This document shows positions 36,252 through 44,492 of a stretch of DNA of 48,262 nucleotides, piece after piece. The translations under genes were made by a program, and so were the position numbers. Each line of letters opens with the position of its first letter. The first letter of the stretch is position 1. The notes beneath the pieces were generated by a model. It was not told the DNA's origin, made no database searches, and saw only the letters and a program-made list of their open reading frames with translations. This stretch comes from Paraflavisolibacter caeni (GTDB lineage Bacteria; Bacteroidota; Bacteroidia; Chitinophagales; Chitinophagaceae): assembly GCF_025628885.1 (NCBI RefSeq), contig NZ_JAOTIF010000036.1, forward strand, positions 1 through 48,262, written 5' to 3'.

Positions 36252-38633
36252 TTATTTGTCTGTACTCATCGAAGGAGGAGGCGTATGAATACCGAATGCA
36301 GTATTCGGTTTCGGCCCCATATCAAACATTAACACACCACCTTCTGTCAATTTTTTGCGATCGATCCAGCAGTTTTCCAGTTTCTTTTTGTTGAGCGACA
36401 CAGATTGTATATACATATTCTGCTTCGCATTATTCCTGGTTTCAATAACCAGGTTTTTGCCCGAATAATATTTCGGGTCGAGTTCAATGGTTACTTTATC
36501 GAATAAGGGACTTCCAAACTGGAATGTAGGGTTCATGGCTGCATGGCCCTGCACATCAAACAAACCCAGGGCAGCCATCACATACCAGGCGCCCAACTGT
36601 CCCTGGTCTTCATCCTGTCCAAAACCATAACCATGTAAAGGATCTGCTCCATAAAACTCATCACAAATAGTACGTGTCCATTTTTGGGTGAGCCAAGGTT
36701 TACCGGAATAATTGAACAACCAGGATTGATGGAGGCAAGGCTGGTTGCCATGGTTGTATAATTTTTCAAGTCCTGAAAAACTGTTTATTTCCTTTCCGCC
36801 ACCAAAGGTTGATTTTCGACTTTCCGTAAAGGTATTCTCCAGGCGTGCATTAAAAGTGTCTTTACCCAGCACATTCATCAAACCCGCTATATCCTGCGGC
36901 ACGTACCAAGTATATTGAAAGGCATTTCCTTCCTGGAATCCTCTCCAAGCCTGCATGGCATTAAAGCTGTCGATAAATTTTCCATTCTCATATCTTGGTC
37001 GAATGAATTTTGATTCCGGATCATAAAGGTTTTTCCAGCAGGCAGCCTGTTTCATCAGGCGGTTATAGTCATCCTGCTTTCCGATTGCTTTGGCAAATTG
37101 CGCGACAGCGTAAGAACTAAAACAAAATTCAAGTGTGTGCGATGCGCCGAAATTAAACACCCACCCGTTCGATATAGTTGTATCCCTGGCTGGAATGTAG
37201 CCCCCATTTACCAGGTAATGCAAATCATATTTACCGGAACCAAAGGGCCGGTTGATGTATCCTATTTCATTTTTGTACGCAGTTTCATAAGCGCTGTTGA
37301 TATTAAAATCCCTGATGCCGCAGTTGTACGTTGCTGCAAGCATGAGCCCGAAGAAATTGGTGAGCACACCGTTGGAATGGGCACCTGCAGCTACCCCGTC
37401 ATGCATCCAACCGGTTTCCTGCGCAAAGTCGAGGTTCGACTGCATGTATTCGCTTTGATATTCCGGGTAAACCAATGCCCATAATTGGCCAAGGTTCCAG
37501 AAGGCGCCCCAAATGCCATCGGTATTGTAATGATTATAGGTGGGTTTTCCACTTTTATCTAAAGGAATCTGGCCAATGCTGCCATTATTTGTGGGATATT
37601 GTCCGTTAACATCACTAGCCAGGCCCCTTCCAAGAAGTGCATGATAAAGACCTGTATAAAATTTCACTTTGTTGATACTATCCTTTCCTTCTACTTTAAT
37701 CCTGCCCAGTTTTTCATTCCATTTTTTGCCGGCTGCTATTCTAACTGCATCAAAACTTTGTCCTGCAGCTTCGGCTTGCAGATTTTTTCTTGCATTGTCG
37801 ATGCTGGTGTACGAAAGACCAACCCGCATTTCGATCATTTCATCTTTTACAGTTGAAAAGGTTAAAAACATTCCATTACCGATCCCTTTTGTTTCTTTTT
37901 GATTGAAGGAAGCAACTGAATCGGTAAATGTTCCGAAAGACTGAGGTTCTTTGTTGATCTGAATAACAAAATACATCCTCACTCTTTTCCCGGGATCGCA
38001 AAACTTCAAGTATTCAGGATAGGTTTCTATGGATCCTTCCAGTTCTTTTTTTCCGGATAAACGGATGATGGATTCGGTTACATCACTGCTTTCTCCCTGG
38101 CGGTGCCCTACATCAAAAATAATCCGTGCTTCTTTCGATTGAGGAAAAGTATAACGATGATATCCCACTCTTTCAGTAGCAGTGAGCTCGGCTTTAATAC
38201 GATAGTCTTTTAAATAGACTGAATAATATCCCGGTTCTGCATGTTCTGATTTTTTATCAAACCGGGAACGATACCCTGCATCGGGGTCTTCAAGCGAACC
38301 TGGAATGGTTTGCAAAGCACCTGTGGTTGGCATGACAACCAGTCCGCCAATCTGAAATTCATGAAAATGACCAAACCCCTCAATGGAAGTATGCCGGTCA
38401 TCGTAGCCACAAGGCTGCCACCCGCCTTTACTTCCATAAGCATTGGTATGAGGTGCCAGCTTTGCCATACCAAAAGGTAATGAAGCAGGCGTATAAAAAA
38501 ACCACCTGCCGTGCACAGAGCCAATTTGCGGGTCGACGAATGCAGATGGATTAAAGGTTTTGTTGTTCACCTGGGCAGCAGAAACCGAGGCAACCAAAAG
38601 AAAAATCCAAAAAGGCAGCTTAGCAATCTTCAT
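36252..38633 (-). CDS. GH92-like alpha-mannosidase, first gene of the hydrolase operon
   Basis: A 793-residue exported protein with a signal peptide at 1-20 (ends VSAAQ) and a GH92 fold without an added binding domain. The general acid is probably Glu568 in FQEGNAFQYTW, a canonical GH92 motif. The acidic cluster is GQDEDQGQLGAWYVMAALG with Asp674/Glu675/Asp676. As in the other GH92 of the operon, the N-terminal segment is VDPQIGSVHGRWFFYTPASL before PFGM, not the usual Gly/His-rich one, so both belong to one divergent group. It is the promoter-proximal gene, divergent from the GntR regulator; a palindrome lies 32 bp ahead of its start. The gap of 108 bp to the next gene shows no terminator. 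Confidence 0.88.
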   Translation of the reverse strand: MKIAKLPFWIFLLVASVSAAQVNNKTFNPSAFVDPQIGSVHGRWFFYTPASLPFGMAKLAPHTNAYGSKGGWQPCGYDDRHTSIEGFGHFHEFQIGGLVVMPTTGALQTIPGSLEDPDAGYRSRFDKKSEHAEPGYYSVYLKDYRIKAELTATERVGYHRYTFPQSKEARIIFDVGHRQGESSDVTESIIRLSGKKELEGSIETYPEYLKFCDPGKRVRMYFVIQINKEPQSFGTFTDSVASFNQKETKGIGNGMFLTFSTVKDEMIEMRVGLSYTSIDNARKNLQAEAAGQSFDAVRIAAGKKWNEKLGRIKVEGKDSINKVKFYTGLYHALLGRGLASDVNGQYPTNNGSIGQIPLDKSGKPTYNHYNTDGIWGAFWNLGQLWALVYPEYQSEYMQSNLDFAQETGWMHDGVAAGAHSNGVLTNFFGLMLAATYNCGIRDFNINSAYETAYKNEIGYINRPFGSGKYDLHYLVNGGYIPARDTTISNGWVFNFGASHTLEFCFSSYAVAQFAKAIGKQDDYNRLMKQAACWKNLYDPESKFIRPRYENGKFIDSFNAMQAWRGFQEGNAFQYTWYVPQDIAGLMNVLGKDTFNARLENTFTESRKSTFGGGKEINSFSGLEKLYNHGNQPCLHQSWLFNYSGKPWLTQKWTRTICDEFYGADPLHGYGFGQDEDQGQLGAWYVMAALGLFDVQGHAAMNPTFQFGSPLFDKVTIELDPKYYSGKNLVIETRNNAKQNMYIQSVSLNKKKLENCWIDRKKLTEGGVLMFDMGPKPNTAFGIHTPPPSMSTDK

Positions 38634-38664
38634 GTTTTATTAATTAAATCAAAAGCAATTTCAA

Positions 38665-38684
38665 ATGTATATACATATATACAT
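38665..38684. promoter_or_regulatory. Palindromic operator candidate between the GH92 operon and the GntR gene
   Basis: ATGTATATACAT (38665-38676) is a perfect 12-bp palindrome and is followed by ATATACAT, giving overlapping half-sites. It lies 32 bp upstream of the GH92 start and about 90 bp upstream of the GntR start. GntR/HutC-type dimers usually bind short A/T-rich palindromes near their own gene, so this is the likeliest site of control for the operon and for autoregulation. Confidence 0.5.
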
Positions 38685-38773
38685 AAAACCTGAGGTTTTT
38701 CATTTTTCAAGCATTCTGTTTCGTTTCATTAGAATTCCCCAAAAAAAGTAATATTGTATCTTCATGAATACAT

Positions 38774-39502
38774 ATGAAAATTAAAATTGATCATAGTAGC
38801 CCTATCCCGTTACATATCCAGGCAGAGGAACTGCTGAGAAAAATTATCAGGCAGCCACAATATCAGAAAGGAAAAAACCTGCCCAATGAAATCGAGTTAG
38901 CAACAAAGCTTACTATTTCAAGAGGAACTTTGAGACAAGCCATCAACAAGTTGGTATATGAAGGCTTGCTTGTCAGGAAAAAAGGGTTGGGAACTAAGGT
39001 TAATAATATCGTTAGCTCAAAAGCTTTGAATTGGCTAAGTTTTTCGCAGGAAATGGCGTTACGGGGTATACCGATTAAAAATTTTGAACTCAAAATCAGT
39101 TGGGTCAAGCCAGATGAGCAAATTGCTAATTTCTTTGAAATAAAAGGGAACAAAAAGGTATTAAAACTTGAAAGATTGAGAGGGCGTTCAGAAGGACCAT
39201 TTGTTTATTTTGTGTCCTATTTTCATCCCCGTATTGGACTTACCGGAGATGAAGATTTCAAACGGCCACTTTATGAAATCCTGGAAAAGGATTATCACGT
39301 TGTTGCCAATCTCTCCAAGGAAGAAATCAGTGCCAGATCTGCTGACAAATTTATAGCTGGTAAACTGCAACTCGACCAGGGAAGTCCTATCTTACTCAGA
39401 AAAAGGTTTGTTTTTGACCAGGTGGAACGTCCCATAGAATATAATTTAGGTTTCTATAAAGCAGATAGCTTCATTTACACAATTGAGAGTAGAAGAGAAT
39501 AG
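38774..39502 (+). CDS. GntR-family (HutC/UTRA) transcriptional regulator
   Basis: A 242-residue cytoplasmic regulator. Residues about 8-74 are a winged helix of the GntR type (IPLHIQAEELLRKIIRQPQY, then LPNEIELATKLTISRGTLRQ for the recognition region and a GTKV wing). Residues about 95-238 form a UTRA ligand-binding domain (FFEIKGNKKVLKLERLRG, then the closing PIEYNLGFYKADSF). UTRA proteins usually bind a phosphorylated or free sugar and release DNA. It is divergent from the hydrolase operon, with a palindrome in the shared intergenic region, so it is the best candidate controller of 19258-38633. The ATG follows TAATATTGTATCTTC, in which a poor -7 box may lie. Confidence 0.92.
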   Translation: MKIKIDHSSPIPLHIQAEELLRKIIRQPQYQKGKNLPNEIELATKLTISRGTLRQAINKLVYEGLLVRKKGLGTKVNNIVSSKALNWLSFSQEMALRGIPIKNFELKISWVKPDEQIANFFEIKGNKKVLKLERLRGRSEGPFVYFVSYFHPRIGLTGDEDFKRPLYEILEKDYHVVANLSKEEISARSADKFIAGKLQLDQGSPILLRKRFVFDQVERPIEYNLGFYKADSFIYTIESRRE

Positions 39503-39534
39503 TAAGCAACAGCAGCTTAGTTGCATTTAACATA

Positions 39535-39568
39535 AAAAAGCCGGGAGGTTGCAACCTCCCGGCTTTTT
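39535..39568. terminator. Bidirectional terminator between the GntR gene and the second enzyme cluster
   Basis: A perfect palindrome with 17-bp arms (39535-39551 and 39552-39568), GC-rich in the middle with A and T runs at the ends. It ends the GntR transcript and, 93 bp past the DUF5054 stop, the convergent cluster. Bases 39569-39660 show nothing else. Confidence 0.93.
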
Positions 39569-39660
39569 CTTTTTCCATGTGCCATCTTAGCATGCTGATC
39601 ACCACAAAACGAACCGAACTTCTGAATGCAGGGACCTGCGGAAATTTAATTGTTTTTGCA

Positions 39661-42351
39661 TTATTCCAGGATAAAACTGGCCGGTCCAAATTGTTTAATC
39701 GAACAACTGAATTTTCCGTTCATGATCTTGATGGGCTTGCCGGTCACTTCACCACGAAGGTTTACTGGTGTGGCTTTAGTGAACTGCTGCCCGGGCAATG
39801 CAATCGTGATTGCACCTGATTGCCCAGCCATTTCCCATAAACGCAACAGCGTGCCTTTATTACCATCGGGGTCTTCACCAAATGCTGTAACCAGCACACC
39901 CTTCCGGGAACACTCCACTCCTTTTTGTGCCGAAGGCAACTTACTTGTGCTCTTTTCAGGGGCTATCACCTGCAGTGGATTGCGTGCTTCCAATGCGGGG
40001 ACAGACATCATTTCATCTTTGGGTGTGTTGTTATCAAATGTCCAGATCCTGACACGGGAACTCCAGGAACCCGGATACCAATACCGGTAATTTGTATTCC
40101 ATTGATTGTTGTATAAATTGATATACACTACCGGCTTTTTAGGAACAAAATCAAGTGAAAACTTCCAGCAGCCCGGCGTATCCAAACTGATCAACGGGTG
40201 GTCGAGTGGGGCCACAGCTATGCCCCTACCTTTTGCATCCGTCAGCGTAACACCTTGCCCAACTGAATACAGGTGCCTGTTCGCTCCTTTTACAATATCC
40301 TTCGCAGGGTCCATTATTCCCAACGGGCGGTACACTTTAAAAACAGGATCCTTAATATTGAATGGAAGGGCCAGCCAGTCGGCTTCCGGCCAATTGTCCT
40401 TCGCCTTATCGAGAATGGTTACTTCCATGTCCAAATAAGGTTGGCCATCAACGAGGGTTACAGTCAATCTTGAGGCAGGTAAATGGTTGGCAGTATCGGC
40501 CGGCATTTCCAATATTGCTGTTTGTTTTAATGAAGTGGACTGAATATTCAGTTTCCCACCTGCAGGTGATGCTATGCGATAAGGGATTGTTTTTTCGGAA
40601 ATCATACCGCGCTTTTCAATGCCTGGATGCAGCCAATCACCGCTTACGCCAAATGCATTCCATGCACGCTTTTGCTGGTATGCTTCCGTAAACCTTGCTG
40701 TTTGCTCGTAAGTAAATCGTTCATTACAATATTGGCCTGTCTGGCAACCAGAAATATTAGCAGCCCAATCATATCCGGTACGCTTGTCCACAAGAGACAG
40801 TATGGCACCTCTTTCGGCATCAAATGTTATTTTATAGAAGCCATTCTCGATGAAATCATTTGCCGGAGTTTTCACGTTGAATTTACCCGGAAGGGAAACT
40901 GTAGTATATCCACTGGCTGGAATATTCTTTACAAAAACTTGTTGCCCGTTCACATCCACTATACCGCTACGTTTCCAGGGCAGCGGATTATAAACAATAA
41001 CACTATTGGGATCACATTTTACAGATTGGGCCAACCATTCCAGGTTTTCCTGTTTCATGTGATTGGAAATATTCCAGGCATTACGGACATAATCAGTTTT
41101 ATCTTCCCAGGATGCTTCCAGGTTGGCATTTTTTGAAGCTGGCAGTTTTTTAAATTCTTCACCATACTGATTCACAGAAGCGGATCCACCCCAGGTGTGT
41201 TCTGCATACAAGGCCATCTGCTCATAAGCCCTGGCCACCGAATCGGCAATAGACGATACCGGTAATCCCCAGGTTTTCAACTGGGTGTTCAATACTTCAC
41301 CAGAAGCTAATAATGGTGCGGCTTCCCTTGACAGTTTCGAGCCACTCGGATCGCACATAATACCATGAATCCAGGTATCGGGCATTTCCTTTTTAATAAC
41401 AGGAAGCTTAGGATTTTCGGCAAGTATGGCTTTGGTGAAATCATCCATGGTCCCCACCCGTATTTTTACCCCAGGCAGCCTTTTCTGTGCTTCATCAAAT
41501 AACGCTTTCACATCCTTCTCTTTGGGAGGACCGCTATTGTCCATCGTCACTAAGATGGCTGGCCAAACTTTGTAGGGCCAATCGGCAGGCGGCAGCAATC
41601 CACGCCCCACAAAATGTTCGCCTTTTCCCCAATCGTGCGGCCAGTTAAGCCCGGTTGCGGTACCATAAATGCTCGAATATAAAGTGAGCACCCTTGAGCC
41701 ATCAGGTCCTTCCCACCAGAAAAGACCTGGCGTTTGCACAAAACCACTTGGCCAGTTACATCCTATATGTAAGAACTTTACCCCTGCATTACCAAGAACA
41801 GTTGCCAACTCTCCCGAGTGAGAAGGCATATCAGAAACCTTTGCAGCCTGTGGAAGCGGAAGATGATATTGCCTTGAAAGTCTTGATGCAAAACCAAGCC
41901 CCCGTGTCAGCACTTCCGGTTCACATGCATCGGTCTCCACAGTAAAAGGCATTGCGTGAATGTTAAATCTTCCCTTACTGAACGCTTCATCCAATTTTTT
42001 TCTTCGCTCCTCTGTCTGTCCAGGCCAGGGCTCCAATACTTTTGACATTACCCATCCGGGGCAGGTCCATTTAAACTGTTGTTCTGTGGGCATGGACCGT
42101 GATGCATCCATGGCTTTGAGCGCTTTATCAATCATGTCAGTACGGTAGTACTGCACAATGTCCTTCACGCTGTGCGTATAACCGATATCGAAATGTGTTT
42201 TAAAGACGACAATGATCTCTTTCACCTTGTCGTTTTTTTCAAAGGGCACGGACAGTTTGTTTTTTTGAGCAATCGACTGTGCGCAAACTGTCATTCCAGC
42301 AGTACTGAAAAGCAGCAACGCAATCAAAACCAGTTTTGTTCGACTCATCAT
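39661..42351 (-). CDS. DUF5054 protein, putative GH38-like zinc glycosidase (3)
   Basis: An 896-residue secreted paralogue, last gene of the second enzyme cluster. Two adjacent ATGs (42351, 42348) open it; the signal peptide is about 1-24 (ends VCAQ). The key residues are conserved: KTHFDIGYTH with His53 and Asp55, KVSDMPSHSGELATVLG with Asp174 and His178, YAEHTWGGS and DTWIHGI. It is the most diverged of the three: the segment after the nucleophile lacks the Trp of the other two, and a WPHDWGKGEHFVGRGLLPP insertion is present around residue 230-250. A different sugar specificity is likely. It lies 80 bp after the GC-rich beta-helix gene and 93 bp before the terminator. Confidence 0.82.
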   Translation of the reverse strand: MMSRTKLVLIALLLFSTAGMTVCAQSIAQKNKLSVPFEKNDKVKEIIVVFKTHFDIGYTHSVKDIVQYYRTDMIDKALKAMDASRSMPTEQQFKWTCPGWVMSKVLEPWPGQTEERRKKLDEAFSKGRFNIHAMPFTVETDACEPEVLTRGLGFASRLSRQYHLPLPQAAKVSDMPSHSGELATVLGNAGVKFLHIGCNWPSGFVQTPGLFWWEGPDGSRVLTLYSSIYGTATGLNWPHDWGKGEHFVGRGLLPPADWPYKVWPAILVTMDNSGPPKEKDVKALFDEAQKRLPGVKIRVGTMDDFTKAILAENPKLPVIKKEMPDTWIHGIMCDPSGSKLSREAAPLLASGEVLNTQLKTWGLPVSSIADSVARAYEQMALYAEHTWGGSASVNQYGEEFKKLPASKNANLEASWEDKTDYVRNAWNISNHMKQENLEWLAQSVKCDPNSVIVYNPLPWKRSGIVDVNGQQVFVKNIPASGYTTVSLPGKFNVKTPANDFIENGFYKITFDAERGAILSLVDKRTGYDWAANISGCQTGQYCNERFTYEQTARFTEAYQQKRAWNAFGVSGDWLHPGIEKRGMISEKTIPYRIASPAGGKLNIQSTSLKQTAILEMPADTANHLPASRLTVTLVDGQPYLDMEVTILDKAKDNWPEADWLALPFNIKDPVFKVYRPLGIMDPAKDIVKGANRHLYSVGQGVTLTDAKGRGIAVAPLDHPLISLDTPGCWKFSLDFVPKKPVVYINLYNNQWNTNYRYWYPGSWSSRVRIWTFDNNTPKDEMMSVPALEARNPLQVIAPEKSTSKLPSAQKGVECSRKGVLVTAFGEDPDGNKGTLLRLWEMAGQSGAITIALPGQQFTKATPVNLRGEVTGKPIKIMNGKFSCSIKQFGPASFILE

Positions 42352-42430
42352 GCTAAATGTTTAAATTTATTTTTTTCTCAATTTCATTTCAAACAGTTTG
42401 GGCAAAGGGCTGGCTGTATACTACATGCGA

Positions 42431-44299
42431 TCACTTCGGCCATACCTTAATCTCCCCATTCACAGGTGTTTCAAAGGGACCCGGGAAAGGATTGGAGGCT
42501 TTGCGTTTTCTGTCGAAGTAATCGGTGTCAATACACAACGGCGAACCATCGCTGTACTCAAACGCTTGTTGCGGAACGATAGCCTTGCCCAGCAACTCAG
42601 TGGTCACAAGGCGTCTCTTTTGTTCCATCACCCACGCGGGGCTGGAAGAAAGGCGGAGCCAGGCTTGGCCATTGCGGATTTCGATGGCGGGTTTGGGTCC
42701 GAAACCTGAGTCGAGCAGCGGTTTTTTCTCCTGTGCTGAAGGGAGGCAACCTTTGGTGAAGACGTTGCCTTCCATGGTCATCGGCAGCGAAGAGGTGTTG
42801 TAGTGCGCGAGCGTAGTGGGAGCGATGAAGATATTGTTGAGGAAACGATCATCCCCACTTCGGTTGTCGTATTGACCGGCAATAGCAGTGCCATGCGGAA
42901 GGAGGTAGGGAGTTTTGCGGGGAAGCCAACGGTCGAAGGATGGATCAACTTTGCGCATCAGGTTGTGCACGAAGGCGGTGCCGTGGGCGGCATTGAAGAT
43001 CGATTGGCCAGACAGCAGGATGTTGTTGGCGATGAGGCAGGGGCCGTGATTGACCTCCAGGAAAATGTCCTGCCCACCTCCAGCTTCGTAGAACCCGACC
43101 TTGCCGGAAGGCCGGCCATCATTATTGTGCATGAGATTACCGGTGATTTGCGTACCCTGCGTCATCCAGTCCAGGTGCATGCCGCGAATACAGTGGTGAA
43201 TCCAATTGTCGCGGATGTAGGTATCGATCGCACCATGAAATTTGATGCCGGCGAGTTCCGCGCCTCCGAAGAGGCCACGCACGGCAATATCGTGGATGTG
43301 GTTGCGCTCGATGATGCTAAAAGCGCCACCGAAGGCGCCAACAATGCCGACTTCGTCGCACTCGCGGATTTCGTTATTACGCACTAAGTGGTGGCCAATG
43401 GAGTCCTTGTTCCAGCCGTTTTTAAGGGCGCGTTCAATGGTCAGGTTCCAGTCCTTGTAACCCGGGCCGTTATTGCCCCAATCATCGCCGTACTTGCCTA
43501 GCGACAGACCGGCGCAGGCGGAGTTGCGGATGAGGTTGTTCTCGATGATCCAGCCCTTGCTCCAGTTGGTGCCGATGATCGCCTTTTGCTCAATGGTGGG
43601 CGGCGCCCAGTTGGGCGCGGCGTTTTGCAGGATGAACCCCCGGACGGTGATATAGTTGATAAAGTTCTTTGTGGGGTAGAAGACCGTCTGGCGGACATTC
43701 ACTTCAACTTGCGCCCTGTTCGGATCCTTGTCGGGAAACTGGGCGTGGACGACGGTGCTTTCTGAACCGACCTCAGCGAAGAAGAGTAGAGCGCCAGTGG
43801 CTGGTTGGAGCACTTGGTCGAGAGCGGTGGCTTCTTTGAGCCATTGGTCGTCGATGTAAACAGAACCAGTGTGAGCCGTGCGTCCCTGCGGGTGAAACCA
43901 GTCGCCTGTGATCAAATCACCAAAGGGATTGTAGTCACCAAAGAAGGTGTTAGGGATGACTACTTTCCATGTGTCACTTTGCTCCCTGGTCCAGCCGGTG
44001 ACCGGTTCCGAGCCGGTGATAATGACATTTTCGCCCTTGGCGGCCTGATAGGTAATGCGCTTAGATGGCGATTCGCCACCACGCGGTGGGGCAACCGTTT
44101 CGCGATAGATCCCTGCATGAATAGTTATAATATCGCCGGGCATGGCCTTGTTGGCAGCGGCCATTATAGTCTTGAAGGGCTTTTGGGCAGAGCCATCCGA
44201 AGCGTCGTTGCCTTTGGTCGAAGAAACATGGAACTCGGTGGCAAAGGTCGACATCGCAGCAGCGAGGAACAGGAATGTGGGGAAAAGTTTCATTTTCAT
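42431..44299 (-). CDS. Secreted right-handed beta-helix protein, GH141-like, GC-rich
   Basis: A 622-residue exported protein with a signal at 1-20 (ends TFAT). A DUF1565/NosD-type opening (FHVSSTKGNDASDGSAQKPF) is followed by beta-helix rungs with many Asn/His turns (GWIIENNLIRNSACAGLSLG, then FSIIERNHIHDI). The layout and the fucosidase-rich context suggest GH141, a family with alpha-L-fucosidase and xylanase members, but I cannot confirm the family. Its paralogue at 46853 is clearly homologous along the length (TVFYP-KNFIN-ITVRGF, ending SNPFPGPFE). Base composition is odd: hand counts of two lines give 31/60 and 34/60 GC, against 26/60 in the homologous line of the paralogue. Codons such as CGC, GGC and GCG are much commoner than in its neighbours, which suggests recent transfer. 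Confidence 0.75.
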   Translation of the reverse strand: MKMKLFPTFLFLAAAMSTFATEFHVSSTKGNDASDGSAQKPFKTIMAAANKAMPGDIITIHAGIYRETVAPPRGGESPSKRITYQAAKGENVIITGSEPVTGWTREQSDTWKVVIPNTFFGDYNPFGDLITGDWFHPQGRTAHTGSVYIDDQWLKEATALDQVLQPATGALLFFAEVGSESTVVHAQFPDKDPNRAQVEVNVRQTVFYPTKNFINYITVRGFILQNAAPNWAPPTIEQKAIIGTNWSKGWIIENNLIRNSACAGLSLGKYGDDWGNNGPGYKDWNLTIERALKNGWNKDSIGHHLVRNNEIRECDEVGIVGAFGGAFSIIERNHIHDIAVRGLFGGAELAGIKFHGAIDTYIRDNWIHHCIRGMHLDWMTQGTQITGNLMHNNDGRPSGKVGFYEAGGGQDIFLEVNHGPCLIANNILLSGQSIFNAAHGTAFVHNLMRKVDPSFDRWLPRKTPYLLPHGTAIAGQYDNRSGDDRFLNNIFIAPTTLAHYNTSSLPMTMEGNVFTKGCLPSAQEKKPLLDSGFGPKPAIEIRNGQAWLRLSSSPAWVMEQKRRLVTTELLGKAIVPQQAFEYSDGSPLCIDTDYFDRKRKASNPFPGPFETPVNGEIKVWPK

Positions 44300-44318
44300 G
44301 GATTGTCAGATTTTTTTG

Positions 44319-44492
44319 CTATGATGGCAAATAGTCGGTATCTATTTTAGGGCGAGCCACAGGGATTTTCAAAGCAAATTGGGAGTGATGGCTGGATGCA
44401 GCGTCAAAATCCTGCTTGTCCAACTCACCACTCCCCTGTTTGTCTTTGCACATGGCTTTCAATGAATCATTGAGTCCACCAGAGTGCCATTT
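44319..44492 (-). pseudogene. 3' remnant of an unidentified gene upstream of the GC-rich beta-helix gene
   Basis: The gap between two genes contains an open frame of about 57 codons with no start, ending in TAG only 19 bp before the beta-helix ATG. It opens KWHSGGLNDSLKAMCKD and ends IPVARPKIDTDYLPS. Codon use is ordinary for a gene and its GC is above that of the local genes. It overlaps the last bases of the upstream gene in a different frame, so its own 5' part has been lost. I do not recognise the family. The spacing suggests the tail of an operon partner carried in with the beta-helix gene. Confidence 0.55.

Noticed and set aside
42803-43387. 194-residue plus-strand frame inside the beta-helix gene
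   Set aside because: Long antisense frames are expected in GC-rich coding DNA, and the minus-strand product has clear beta-helix repeats.
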